Source: Amia ocellicauda (Eukaryota > Chordata > Actinopteri > Amiiformes > Amiidae). From it: a DNA stretch of 64,000 nucleotides. The notes under the pieces are model-generated. The model was not told where the DNA came from. It was given only the letters and a program-made list of their open reading frames with translations, and did not search any database. The position numbers were made by a program, and so were the translations under genes. The stretch's first letter is position 1. Each line of letters begins with the position of its first letter. Positions 11,850 to 23,480 of this stretch are shown in pieces. The stretch spans positions 28,356,227 through 28,420,226 of the forward strand of contig NC_089863.1 of the NCBI RefSeq assembly GCF_036373705.1, read 5' to 3'.

Positions 11850-12085
11850 TACTGGAATTTGTAAAATGTATTATGCCTTGAACAGTACTGTATTGCACTT
11901 TGTATTGCTCTTATACACTCACTACTGCACACTTGTTGAATCAATGCCACGTAGAATTAAGGCAGTTCTGAAGGCGAAAGGGGGTCAAAAACAGTATTAG
12001 TATGGTGTTCCTAATAATCCTTTAGGTGAGTGTATTTTGTAAGTCGCCCTGGACGAGGGTGTCTGCTAAGAAATTAATAATAATA
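11850..12085 (+). mobile_element. SINE 3' end with L2-like tail, interrupted by a Tc1 remnant
   Basis: The tail GTAAGTCGCCCTGGACGAGG followed by GTGTCTGCTAAGAAATTAAT at 12038-12077 is a common 3' end of fish tRNA SINEs, shared with partner L2-type LINEs. The preceding TTGCACTTTGTATTGCTC looks like the same SINE's 3' body. A 117-bp Tc1 remnant (11916-12032) sits between the two, with TA on each side. The 5' limit is uncertain. Confidence 0.6.
11916..12032 (+). mobile_element. Tc1-A (D-D36-E) deletion derivative
   Basis: Only the first seven bases of the left end (CACTCAC) and the last ~105 bases of the Tc1-A element remain, including the end of the transposase reading frame and the right terminus CCTTTAGGTGAGTG. 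TA dinucleotides flank both ends. It is a single internal deletion of a 1221-bp element and cannot encode protein. Confidence 0.85.
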
Positions 12086-12694
12086 CTAATTGCGCAGGGC
12101 TCCCTGTCGTTGAGGTGTTAGTGCCTGCTCCCATCTGTGCTTGGCACTGGGCCACATAAATATTTTCATTCCTTCAAGACGGCCCTCTTTATTGTGCAAC
12201 TAGAGTGCAACTACTGGCACTGCCTCTATTACTATTACCAGTAGTGCCACTGCTGCAGTAGCTACTACTGCAATTAATAAACAGTACTACTACTACTAAT
12301 AATAATAATACTATGGCATTGGTTAATGGGTTGAATGATGAATTAGTCTTGTGAAGAATTATTTGTACTATCTTTCTATTGCTTGCTGTAAACCTGTGCA
12401 TATGTGATGTGATGCACTCGTGGTGCGGGGAATGTCGCAGTTTTGCGGTGTTCTGCTTTTGCTGGAGAAACATCCAATTGGTACAGCGTGCTGTGTGCCA
12501 GGGAGACGTTAGTGTCTATATTTGCAGAGGAAGTTGGCGAGGACACACAGTACAGCGTACAACCCCCCCCCCGCGCGTCCTGCACGGAGTCGCAGGAGCA
12601 TTTTGTGTCAGGGTGGCTTGCATGACTTTTTTGCAGCGTAATACTTTCACTGTATGTGCAAGTCGCAAGTGCTCCTGTTGTCGTTACTTTACAG

Positions 12695-12884
12695 GGGGGT
12701 TCAATCCGGTCCTGGAGTACCCCCTGCCCTGCTGGCTTTTATTCCAACCGAGGTCTTAATTGCTCAATTTAACAGTATATTACGTTGTTAGTTCAATTAA
12801 TGATTCAATTAAGCAATGAAGACCTCGGTTGGAACAAAAGCCAGCAGGGCTGGGGGTACTCCAGGACCGGTTTGAAAACCACTG
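12695..12884. mobile_element. hAT-type foldback MITE, copy 3
   Basis: The most complete inverted pair of this MITE family: GGTCCTGGAGTACCCCC on the left, GGGGGTACTCCAGGACC on the right, with CCAACCGAGGTCTTAATTGC mirrored inside. Flanks CTTTACAG and CTCTACAG agree at seven of eight bases, which fits a hAT 8-bp duplication. Confidence 0.8.
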
Positions 12885-14283
12885 CTCTACAGTCTAGATT
12901 TTTGTATTATTATTACTAGATTATCATGGATGTTAATATTGTTGTTATAATGTATATTATATAATAATAAGTCCGTTTTTGTAGTTGTCCAAAGCAATGA
13001 CTGCCTACTAAATTTAATTTCCTTTTCCTCCAGAGCCTGAAGTACTGTAATTACACAGCGTTTTGCACGACTGTCCGCCTCAGGCACATGCTTGACGTGT
13101 TTGTGTCTGCTCCGTTTTGTGCCTGAGCTTTGCGCACGATACACCCGTGTCAGCGCTGTCAATCTGACATTGGTAAACAGTATGAAATGCTGTGCTTGTG
13201 TTTGGCAGCATGTTGACTGTATGCAGGTCTAAGAGAACACCGCCCTGGGGAGGAGATGACATCACACTCCAGTGCACAGTGTGTACTGTGTTGAAGCGGC
13301 TGCGGTGTGCGAGGGAACGCTCTGTACCCGAGCCACTTCCCCTGCACACCACACGATCGGAGCTGCTGCTTTAACACACACTGCCACTTACTCTAAAAGT
13401 CTAACATCTAACATTTTGGGCGAGTGAATAGTATGTAAGATCAAATGAAACATTGTGCCCATGTGCTCTACAAGAAAAGGGGGCTGCAGTTACTTTCATG
13501 CCCACTTGATGGCGACCCGTCTTTCACCTGGACGCCAAAATCAAGTTCAAGTTCAGAAAGGAAAACATGTTTTGTTAACGCTGGGAGTTCAAGGGAAAAA
13601 CTTCACAACTCCCAGGCAATTACGTCATATTTTCGATAGTTCTCCCTCAACCTTTGACATTGATGCTGCTCTCAAGGTGTATTTTCAACCACAACGCCGG
13701 GTACATTGTGTTTGTGTGTTTAAAGACATCTTACATAATCCATGTGCTTTCATACACACACATTCTGACCTAAGGGTATAGCATCGGGTGTCTCATATGT
13801 TTTCTTTACTATTTGTGCTGCAGTTGCTGTAGCTTAAATATATAGACCTATTTGCTATTGTTGGCCTCTTTAATACATTTTGTCTTTCCTGGGCTTTCAT
13901 ATGTGGGGGGCGGCTTAGGCTAAAATACTTCCTCCCATAGAAAACTCACATAAACACACCATGTACAATTGGTCCCATGGGGAAGGCGTCGCTAAAACAC
14001 GGCATTACGGTCTGCTCAGAAGTGTACTAGCGCTCCTTTACTCTTCACCGGTGCAGTGTCTGCCGTTTCAGCACTTGTTTTGGCCGGTGTAATGCTGACG
14101 GCTGTCGCCAGACATTTTCACTCAGTATGCGATGACTTCATCACAGCCGAACAACATTAAGAACACTTACCAGTACAGAACAAACGCACCAGAATGCCTT
14201 TCTATAATGAACTCTCTTTGATCTATGCCCTCAAGGCCTGTATACAAAAAGAAACATTTGGTCTACAGATACAAGAAGAAATA
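12885..14283. other. intergenic, no gene seen
   Basis: AT-rich at the left and more balanced at the right. A frame at 13455-13781 is open for 108 codons but matches nothing I recognise. No RNA gene or named repeat was seen. Confidence 0.4.
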
Positions 14284-15504
14284 CACTCACCTAAAGGATT
14301 ATTAGGAACACCTGTTCAATTTCTCATTAATGCAATTATCTAACCAACCAATCACATGGCAGTTGCTTCAATGCATTTAGGGGTGTGGTCCTGGTCAAGA
14401 CAATCTCCTGAACTCCAAACTGAATGTCTGAATGGGAAAGAAAGGTGATTTAAGCAATTTTGAGCGTGGCATGGTTGTTGGTGCCAGACGGGCCGGTCTG
14501 AGTATTTCACAATCTGCTCAGTTACTGGGATTTTCACTCGCAACCATTTCTAGGGTTTACAAAGAATGGTGTGAAAAGGGAAAAACATCCAGTATGCGGC
14601 AGTCCTGTGGGCGAAAATGCCTTGTTGATGCTAGAGGTCAGAGGAGAATGTGCCGACTGATTCAAGCTGATAGAAGAGCAACTTTGACTGAAATAACCAC
14701 TCGTTACAACCGAGGTATGCAGCAAAGCATTTGTGAAGCCACAACACGTACACCCTTGAGGCGGATGGGCTACAACAGCAGAAGACCCCACCGGGTACCA
14801 CTCATCTCCACTACAAATAGGAAAAAGAGGCTACAATTTGCACAAGCTCACCAAAATTGGACAGTTGAAGACTGGAAAAATGTTGCCTGGTCTGATGAGT
14901 CTCGATTTCTGTTGAGACATTCAGATGGTAGAGTCAGAATTTGGCGTAAACAGAATGAGAACATGGATCCATCATGCCTTGTTACCACTGTGCATGCTGC
15001 TGGTGGTGGTGTAATGGTGTGGGGGATGTTTTCTTGGCACACTTTAGGCCCCTTAGTGCCAATTGGGCATCGTTTAAATGCCACGGCCTACCTGAGCATT
15101 GTTTCTGACCATGTCCATCCCTTTATGACCACCATGTACCCATCCTCTGATGGCTACTTCCAGCAGGATAATGCACCATGTCACAAAGGTCGAATCATTT
15201 CAAATTGGTTTCTTGAACATGACAATGAGTTCACTGTACTAAACTGGCGCCCACAGTCACCAGATCTCAACCCAATAGAGCATCTTTGGGATGTGGTGGA
15301 ACGGGAGCTTCGTGCCCTGGATGTGCATCCCATAAATCTCCATCAACTGCAAGATGCTATCCTATCAATATGGGCCGACATTTCTAAAGAATGCTTTCAG
15401 CACCTTGTTGAATCAATGCCACGTAGAATTAAGGCAGTTCTGAAGGGGAAAGGAGGTCAAACACAATATTAGTATGGTGTTCCTAATAATCCTTTAGGTG
15501 AGTG
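14284..15504 (+). mobile_element. Tc1-A full-length transposon, copy 1
   Basis: A 1221-bp Tc1/mariner element with terminal inverted repeats starting CACTCACCTAAAGGATTATT, ending in the complement, and flanked by TA (14282-14283, 15505-15506). It has the same length as the copies at 27228-28448 and 53875-55095. It holds one uninterrupted transposase gene, so it is potentially autonomous. Confidence 0.95.
14432..15472 (+). CDS. Tc1/mariner transposase, D-D36-E type, 346 aa, intact
   Basis: Cut-and-paste DNA transposase acting on the terminal repeats of its element. Residues 1-120 hold the paired-type helix-turn-helix DNA-binding region (FERGMVVGARRAGLSISQSA, then TISRVYKEW). The catalytic triad is D155 (AWSDESRF), D246 (QQDNAPCH) and E283 (DLNPIEHLW). 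Thirty-six residues separate the second D and the E, not the 34 of classical Tc1. The start is the first ATG after the left end and matches the other two copies. Compared with the 27260-28300 copy it has about eleven substitutions, for example R for P just before PQSPD and P for T in TRTPLRR. These may reduce activity although the frame is open. The spacing suggests the DD36E ('Incomer'-type) group described in animals; this is inference. Confidence 0.92.
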   Translation: MGKKGDLSNFERGMVVGARRAGLSISQSAQLLGFSLATISRVYKEWCEKGKTSSMRQSCGRKCLVDARGQRRMCRLIQADRRATLTEITTRYNRGMQQSICEATTRTPLRRMGYNSRRPHRVPLISTTNRKKRLQFAQAHQNWTVEDWKNVAWSDESRFLLRHSDGRVRIWRKQNENMDPSCLVTTVHAAGGGVMVWGMFSWHTLGPLVPIGHRLNATAYLSIVSDHVHPFMTTMYPSSDGYFQQDNAPCHKGRIISNWFLEHDNEFTVLNWRPQSPDLNPIEHLWDVVERELRALDVHPINLHQLQDAILSIWADISKECFQHLVESMPRRIKAVLKGKGGQTQY

Positions 15505-15506
15505 TA

Positions 15507-16309
15507 GATTGATGAAGGCATGGCTGGAGATATAGAGCTCGGCTTGGGGCGAGACACAAACTGCCTGGACCCCTTGAGCTGCTCTCTGGCTGTCGAGGAG
15601 GACTTTGTGATTTTGGGCAATTGTGTCCCATCCAGACCCCCACCCAGCCCCGCAGCCTCTTTTCCTGCACACTCCAGCAGCCGCCCCACGTCCCATGACT
15701 CCCACGCGACGCCCCGCTTCCTGGCTGCAATGACCCGGTGCTCTCCAGCAGAACAGCCCTTTGTGTGTGTCTGCCTGGGTGTGTGTATCCAAAAATAGGG
15801 TCAGTGGAGAGAGTGTGTTTTGTGTGTGTGTGTATACGTGCGTCTATGTGTGTGTTATGGGGAATGTGTTCCTAATCAAAAGTGTTACACAAGAGTACCG
15901 GCAATCTCAAAAGCATCTCCCAGAATCCCTCCCCTTCCTGAAAAACAAAAACAAATCCCGAACCAGCCGGCTTGGACAGGTTTAGCAGGGTGGTTAACTG
16001 CTCCCTCCCCCTCCTCCGAACCCCAAATCAGCGATAGGTGGGCAGGCCCTGTTCGCACAAGCTCATTTCCTGTATCCCTTGGGGAGGGTGTGGGGGACGA
16101 AGACAGACATTGAGCAATCCACTGGTGATGATGACTATGAGGTCGTCCAAACCCGAGAGCGGAGGGGGAGGGTGCCCGCCTGCGTGGGTGAATGCTGTGG
16201 GTAGACCGGTGTCTTCCGGAGACCGAGCTTGAATGTTTGGTGCGAGACAGTGCCCTTACTTTTAAACTCTTGTTCTAACCTGATAGCATGTCAGTCAGGC
16301 AAGAAAGCA
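15507..16309. other. intergenic, no gene seen
   Basis: Contains a GT-rich stretch around 15810-15860 and otherwise unremarkable sequence. Overlapping short frames occur on both strands without recognisable domains. Confidence 0.4.
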
Positions 16310-16965
16310 TCTGGAGGGGGAGGGAGAGGGAGAGGGGGAGGAAGAGGGGGAGAGGGAAAGATGGAGCGAGGGAGCAGGTGAGGGGGAAGGAGAGAGGGAG
16401 GAAGATAAGAAGGAGAGGTGGAGGCCATGAGGGGAGGAGGAGGGAGAGGCAGAGAGAGGGAAAGAGGGATGGAGAGGGGGAGGGAGAGAGGGGGAGGCAG
16501 AGAGGGAGAGGAGGAGAGGGGGAGGGAGAGAGGTGAAGAGGGAGAGACAGGGGGGAGGGGGAAGGAGAGAGGGAGAGTGTAGATGAAGTGAAGAATGAGA
16601 GGGGGAGGGAGAGAGGGAAAGAGGGAGATGGGAAGTGGTGAATGAGATGGAGAGAAGTGGAGGAAGAGAGGGGGAGGAAGAGAGGGAGAGAGTGGGAGGT
16701 AGAGAGAGAGAAAGAGACAGAGAGGGAGCAGGTGAGGGAGAAGGAGAGTGAGAGGGGGGGTAGTGAGGGGAAGGGGAAGGGGAAGGGGAAGGGGAAGGGG
16801 AGGGAGAGAGGGAGTGGAAGAGGGAGAGAGGGAGGAAGAGAGGGATTGTGAGAGGGGGAGGGAGAGAGAGGGGGAATTCGAGAATGTGGGGGGAGGCAGT
16901 GGGGGAAGGGGGCAGGAGAGAGGGAAAGAGGGAGACGCAGAGAGATAGCGTTCTGTGGGCTGAGG
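16310..16965. repeat. 650-bp polypurine tract with (GGGGAA)n core
   Basis: Nearly pure A/G on the plus strand, with a regular hexamer run at about 16768-16802. It generates a 344-codon open frame on the minus strand by composition only. A pyrimidine patch at 17115-17150 lies just beyond. Confidence 0.9.
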
Positions 16966-19900
16966 ATGGGTTAACTGGGTTATAGAGCTGTTAAGCGTGA
17001 GGAGGCTGGGAGTGCAGCGGCCCGCTGAGCTCAGATGATAACACTCTCGCACTCGCAAGACAGGGAGGCTAGTTGAAAAGCACTTGAAGCTGCAAATTGC
17101 TCTCAGCAGATATCTCTCCCTCTCTCTCTCCCTCTCTCTCTGTCTCGCTCTCATCTCGTTATTAGACACACCTGATGGGTTCTTGCCTCGCTGACGCTTT
17201 AGGGATGGAACAAAAGTGTGCTTATTTCCCCACAGTAATAAACAACACTGTGGCTCCTGCGCTTGTCTGTGTCCACCTCTGGTGTGTTGGTGCTGTTCCC
17301 TTTTTGTGCTTGGTGTTTTGCACAACTGTAGCCTCTAGGTGGCTGGCTGTGACTGCAATGTATAGCCGAGAACAACCACTGATGGAACATTCAGAATTAT
17401 TCATTATTATTATTAATAAGCTTGTCAGTCGAGAGAGTGCAGAGAAGGTACTGATTTATCACTGGCTTGTGTTTGCCAGGAACCTGTCAACGGCCTATAA
17501 TCAGACTCCAGCCACTGCAACTGCCCCCCCCCTACAAACACACACTCTCGATTCACCCTCAGGATTGGCGTCTCAGCAAAATGCCCACAGCTTCTGAAGC
17601 TCAGCATTAACCGAGCTCATCTGAACCGGCACGGCCACCGGCTCCCAGGAGAGTGTGAACGTGTGTGTGTCTGTGTGTTTGCATGTGGGCGTGCGTGTGT
17701 GTTGCTGTCTGTGCATGTTTTTGTGTGCGTCTGTGGGTCCGTCTTCACAGTCCTCAAACTGTGTCTCCTGCAGGATACCTTAGAGAGAATAGATCTCGAA
17801 TTCAGGCTGATTTTCATCTTGGACAGAAGCAACTGACGACGAGTACATTTAGGTCACCGTTTTGGCACTACTTTTGGGTGTGTTTTTGCAGAGACTATAC
17901 TTCTCATCCTGTATTTATTTATTTATTATCAGTCTCAGATTACAAAGGAGGCTTTTTTCATCCTGAAAACCCCCTTCTCTGCCGGTGTGTCCCGCCCTCG
18001 GAGCTGCAGAGAATGAGGTTGGGTTGTTTTTCTGTTTTGGTTTTGTTGCAGTGTGTGTTTAACCCGTGGCCCCACTGGGCAGGTCTGCACAGGCCCGCGT
18101 TCCCCGCGTTGCCTCTCTGTTCACATTCCTGCTGCCGCAGAGCTCAACTGTTTTGAGTGAAATCCCGAGAATGGGCCAGACGGGGGCTGTTTTCCACTTT
18201 CTTCTGCCAGGAAACCCTCCCCAACACCATTTATTTCTGCAGTGCATCACATTCACATACACCCACCACCACTTTGCATGTTTATGTCCAACCTGTTTTT
18301 GTGGTGCCTGGACACAACACCAAGCACAAAAGGGAACCGACTCACACTCGTCAGTATCTGGCATGTTAGGACTTTTGCTCTGGTTTTCTGAGGGGTGGAT
18401 GGTAGTTTTCAAACAAACAAAATAGCAGAAGGCATTCCTTGGGGCGGGGGGAGGGGGGGGTGAAGCCCCAACTACATCTAGTGTAGTGGAAGCAGAAATG
18501 CTATCTATCCTTGGGAAGAGGAGAGAGGGAGGGAGGTAGGGGAGCATGCAGCCCCTGTGTGCTAAACACTCTAGGCCAATGGGAAGGCGAGTGACCAGGG
18601 TAGGCCGGGCCAATCAGAGAGGCTCCCCGAGGCTCTGGGCTGAGGTAGGAACCGTGACCGGGATTAGGTGTGGTGCTTCCTGGCTATGGCAGCAACCTCA
18701 GTGTGAGGGGACAAACCAACAGCAGTTCATATATGTTCAAAATGAAATCTGCCCAGCTTTCTTACCTGAAAACCTTGAGATCTTTTCTAAGAAACAAAAC
18801 AATAAAAACAGCGTGTGTCACCCAGGTTGTGTATCAAGTCGTGAAGGGACTTCTCTTCAGCACTTCTGCGGCTGACCAGTCAGCTCCTCGTCTTGATCAT
18901 AAGATGGAGACCCTCACCCATCATCTAACACCCATCTTGACTACCTCTCACTCTAACACAGAGGTTGCCAAATTAGTAGGATCATTTAAGTTATATATGT
19001 AATTTTTTTTTACAGTTTTTTTCTAAATTAGTATTAATACAATAATAATAATGGTCAGAAAGTCAAGAGTTTTATGCCAAAGGGGGAAATGAGAACCGGC
19101 ACCATTCTGGCTGTGGCTTTAAGACATCTCAAGTCCAAGAGGCCAGAATGTGGAGACTTTCTGTAGACGGGGAATTGTTCATTCTGTTTTCCTGCTCAAG
19201 CCCTCTTTCGGTATTGAGAGCGGAGAAACTGTTGACCTCGGCAGCATCTGCTCCTTGTCAGCGGAAATCTCACACAGACAGCGGCCCACGAGCTAGCTGG
19301 CGGTTAAGACTGCTGCTCTCTCGCTTTGCAGTGTGTGGGCCAGGGGAAGAGTGCCAGAGAACAGGCCGCAACACAGACAGAGAGCAGGGAAGGGGGGGTG
19401 CATGGAACACCAAGCACGAGTTCCCAGAGTGGCTACCCATGTGAAGAACCCACTGACCAATCACAGCCTACGTGATTGCCTGCCTCAACCAATCGCAGGG
19501 GACCGAAGGCTTCTGTTGGCCAGGAAGTGTGAAAGTATAAAGCAGTGCAGTTTGCCTTGGCAACAAAGTTATTTTGGTAGTAATCCGTGCTGTCTTTCTC
19601 ACTTTTTTCATGCTTACTATTTAGTTTTTGCTAGGGCATTGCAGAAGTTGTGCAAGGAAGACAAAAAGAGGAAATGTTCGCCGTTTCATTGTAACAGCAC
19701 TTTTGGCTGGAACTGCATGTTTCCAGAGAGCTTGTTTGCTTCGCTGCTGTTGTTATTAAAATAAAAGTATAGGAGAGTTGCATAGACCCTCAGCACAGGG
19801 TGAGCTGTGGAGACTTGCGCGACACCAAATTCCTTCCCCGGCTGCAGTGGCCCGCCATCCAGAATTTATTTTTAGCTTTCTCTCCCTGCTTAAAATAATA

Positions 19901-20574
19901 AACCATCCACTGCTGAACAAAAGCAACAAATACAACAATCTAAATCTCCTCCTCTCATGCTTGCTTTGTCCTCACATTTGTCAACCCCACCCCCCCATGA
20001 CAAAATGTGCAGAACCTGTCCTAGTGCACGTACCTTATCACAGGTACGTTAGGCGTGCACCGACTGAGCAGGTACACAGACAGCTGTGCAGCACAGACAC
20101 CAGACTGTCAGTTCAGCCCTGGCTGTGCAGAAACACATGCACAATAATTTCGGGGTGCACCTTTATGAGTTTTCCCTCTCCCACCAGCCCCCGTAATGCA
20201 GCTGCCCCCTCTTAATCCACCTTTTGTGCACCGCCACTGCAAAGAGGACAGGAGAAGCTGTGCAGAACAATACAGTGGGTGGGTCAGCAGAGGTCAAAGC
20301 AAGAATGGGCAAGAAATCCGGCAGCACCTGGAAGAGGAGATTGCATCATGACCTCTGGCGCTGGCGAAGGTGGAGGAGGACATTTTTATAAACTAGGCTG
20401 CACGTCTTTTGTGGAGGATGGTTATATGGAGGACAGGGTGGATTGAGAGCATGCACATCCCCTCAGCACAATGTCTGTCAGACCTATTTTTAAAACCAAA
20501 TACGAATTTACCTAGTAATTAAATACCAAATACGAAGTAATTAGTACTTAATATTCACTTAATACTCACTTCAA
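16966..20574. other. intergenic, no gene seen
   Basis: About 3.6 kb of mixed sequence with GT-rich patches (17657-17735). No open frame shows a domain I recognise, and no full mobile element was identified. Confidence 0.4.
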
Positions 20575-21215
20575 GAAAGATATCGCTGCTCTAGAGGCAG
20601 TTCAGAGGAGAGCAAGCAGACTTATTCCAGGGAATGTCCTACTGAGAGACTGATTGAACTGAACCTTATCACTCAGTGGACTGTCAATCCCCCAGCCCTG
20701 CGCGTTTTCTTTACATCTTCAGTTTCCTGTAGGCATTCACACTATGACATATATAATTAACAGATTATTTTACTTACCGGACAATATTGATTAAACTAAA
20801 CCAGGTTTGGAGGAAATGTCATACCTGAGACTGAGGAAACTGAAGCTTTTCACCCTGGAACAGAGGAGACTATGTGGGGACTTGATTCAAGTCTTCAAAA
20901 TCATGAAAGGCATCGACCACATCAAACCAGAGGAGCTTTTCCAGATCAGCAGGGACACACACACCCGGGGACGCAAATGGAAATTGGGCTTCAAGGCATT
21001 CAAGACAGAAAACAGGAGACACTTCTTCACACAGAGAGGCGTCACAATCTGAACAAACTCCCCAGCGATGTGGTTGAAGCTGAAAATTTGGGAACATTCA
21101 AAAACAGACTGGATAGGATCCTTGGATCACTTAGTTATTAATGGACACCAAATGAGCATGATGGGGCAAAGGGCCTCCTCTCGATTGTAAACTTTATGTT
21201 CTTCTTATGTTCTTA
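20575..21215 (+). mobile_element. CR1/L2-type LINE 3' end, two pieces
   Basis: The left piece (20575-20670) matches the complement of 7372-7440. After about 135 bp of other sequence, the right piece (20806-21215) runs through LRKLKLFTLEQRRLCGDLIQ and VFKIMKGIDHIKPEELFQ to a terminal TTATGTTCTT repeat, the usual 3' end of this LINE type. The two pieces overlap in homology (ACTGAGAGACTG versus CTGAGACTGAGG), so they may be two separate truncated insertions. The 81-codon open frame at 20807-21052 is the C-terminal end of the LINE protein, not a host gene. Confidence 0.8.
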
Positions 21216-23472
21216 ATTTAAATTAGACAATAATAATAACTGTTACATTACGAAACAGAAGTGGCATTTTGCAAACATCTCCTTGAGCTATTCTAGAACA
21301 AAGATTAAATCATAACAGGAAGAGACATTCAGAATCATGCCATCATTGCTCAAGACTCCAGCACCTGCTGACTAACAAAGAGCAAAGTGTCCAAAAATAT
21401 CTCACTTCTCCCATCGGCCCTCGCCACAGCTTCCCCCTTGCGGTTTCTCAGTCAGGAACAGCACGGGGACTGAACTCGGCCCCTATTGGCCGCCTCATCC
21501 CTGACACTCGCGCTCCCATTGGCCGGGGCCTGTTCTCACACAGGAAGTCACTCGGAAGCGGCGTGCACAGCAGGCGTCCCACGGGGAACACAGACGATTA
21601 ATCGTTTCCTCTGTGCTCTGTCTGTCTGTTTACGGCCTCGGGGGCCATTCGCTGGGGAGTGTGTTAAACCTGCCTAATTAGTCAATACTTTCTGAAGAGC
21701 GAAAGGTAAGCAACACTCTGTGGAGACAATGCCAGACACTTTAACCGGATCAAACCACCAGAGACTGGTTTGGGTGCTTCAGTGCCTCTGTATTAGATCC
21801 ACTTGCAAATCTGGCAAAAGTTTTGCAACGACAGGCGCATACTCAAAAGACATTTCACAGCGCTCTCGGCCCTGAGTCTAGACCCACGCCTTCAATTTTG
21901 TGCAGTTCTGCTCCTGCTTCACCCCAACTCCAACAGAGCCATTCACTGTGCCAGTTCATCCCAGTGGTGTTCAGATCTGTTGGTTTGGCAGATTACCTTT
22001 TGGGGAAATCTCCATGTTGGAGAGAGAGGAGATGAGGAGAGAGAGTGGGGGGGATGCGGGAGAGTGGAGGGGATAGAGAGAGAGGAAAGGGGGTGACAGA
22101 GCAGGAGAGAGGAGCAGAGGGAGAGGAGACCCCTAAAGAGCAGGGATCACTGTGCAGTCCGCAGGACTAAACTGGGATTGCACTGCACAGGGCATTTGCA
22201 CAGAAAAAAAGCTACAATCTGTCCTTATAAATCCATGAGCCCTGAGTCATAACACGCAATACAGAACACAGGCAGTTCGCTGTAGACTTTCAGTGCCTGT
22301 TTATGACTCGATCAGGAGACTGTGCTGTGACCCTGTTGTTGCATGGGAAGAGGCAGGGCTGTGTTTGCCCAGGGTGACACAAGAGCAGGCCCAAATCTGC
22401 AAAACAGGGCGTAGTCATCTGCCCTGTTTGCACCTGAGCCAGGAGCGTGCCAGAAACCGGCAGCACCTCCACACAGGCAGGGGGGTGGGTTCCCACGCGC
22501 CACACTAGTGCAGACGGGCACTCGGCCAAGTGGGGCCCTCGTTGGTCAATCGGACACCCTGTGTTGGGCCCTGGGCTGTAGGCACATGGAGGGAGAGAGC
22601 TGAGCTGATTATAGAGGCAGCAGGAGCCACAGAGAAACAGAAAGGTGTGATAAATACTTTCCTTCCTCCTCATCCCCCATCACCCCCCACACCCCCGCGT
22701 CTGTACTCAGGCTGTTGCAAGCCGATACTTCTCCTTCTGCACAACAAACTGTGAGTCATATAGAGGGCTGCCTGAGGAAGGCGCTGTTGAGCCATTGGGC
22801 TGGGTGTCCCAATTGGAAGATAGCACAGGGATTGCACGAGATTCACTTGTTCCACCCATTCTTGTTTTTTCTTGTTTCATCTGCCTCTCGTGACACATAT
22901 ATATTTTTTTTACCTGAAGGTAAGGATTTGTATACATATATGTATTGTACATAATATAATGAGTGTATAATAAGTGAATACTTTCTAAACTCAACTGAAT
23001 TCGGACAGGAAGACGTTTATACGTTTGTGACATGCATAGGCGTAGGTTTGAGTGATGGGAGGAACTTGTCCCCCCCCAAGACTGTGAGAGAATCAATTTA
23101 TGAGGCGTAATTAACGTGGGGGATATATCCCACTCCCACTCCCACCATCCGACTCACAGTCAATGTCCCCCCCATTTCTAAAACAAACCAGAATACTCTG
23201 AATATATGTGCATGTCTTTTACAGTCTTATTTTGATATGGTTTATACACAGAACTCTTTTGATATATGTTTGTTATACACTGAGGAATGAAAAGTAGAAA
23301 GTGTCCCCCCCCAATGGATGGGTCAGACCTCCTTCTCCCTCATTACTGGAATGTCCCGCTGCTTCAGTGCTGTGTAGAGATTATTATATATTTACCAATA
23401 ACGCCTGACTGTAGACGCACAGCCTATTACACACATCAGGAACAGCCTGTTCCCAAACGTAGTTAATAGTGT
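21216..23472. other. intergenic, no gene seen
   Basis: Includes a short GA-rich patch at 22020-22130. A C-run-bearing segment at 23030-23330 (GTCCCCCCCC motifs in repeated context) may be part of an unidentified mobile element. No coding region was recognised. Confidence 0.4.
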
Positions 23473-23480
23473 GTATATAT

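Noticed and set aside
13455..13781. 108-codon frame
   Set aside because: No recognisable domain, overlapping frame on the same strand, no supporting signals.
16291..17325. 344-codon open frame on the minus strand
   Set aside because: It lies in the polypurine tract; a strand of pure pyrimidine lacks stop codons, so the Ser/Pro/Leu-rich product is compositional.
20807..21052. 81-codon frame as a host gene
   Set aside because: It is the C-terminal end of the CR1/L2-type LINE protein and also occurs in the relic at 7250-7430.
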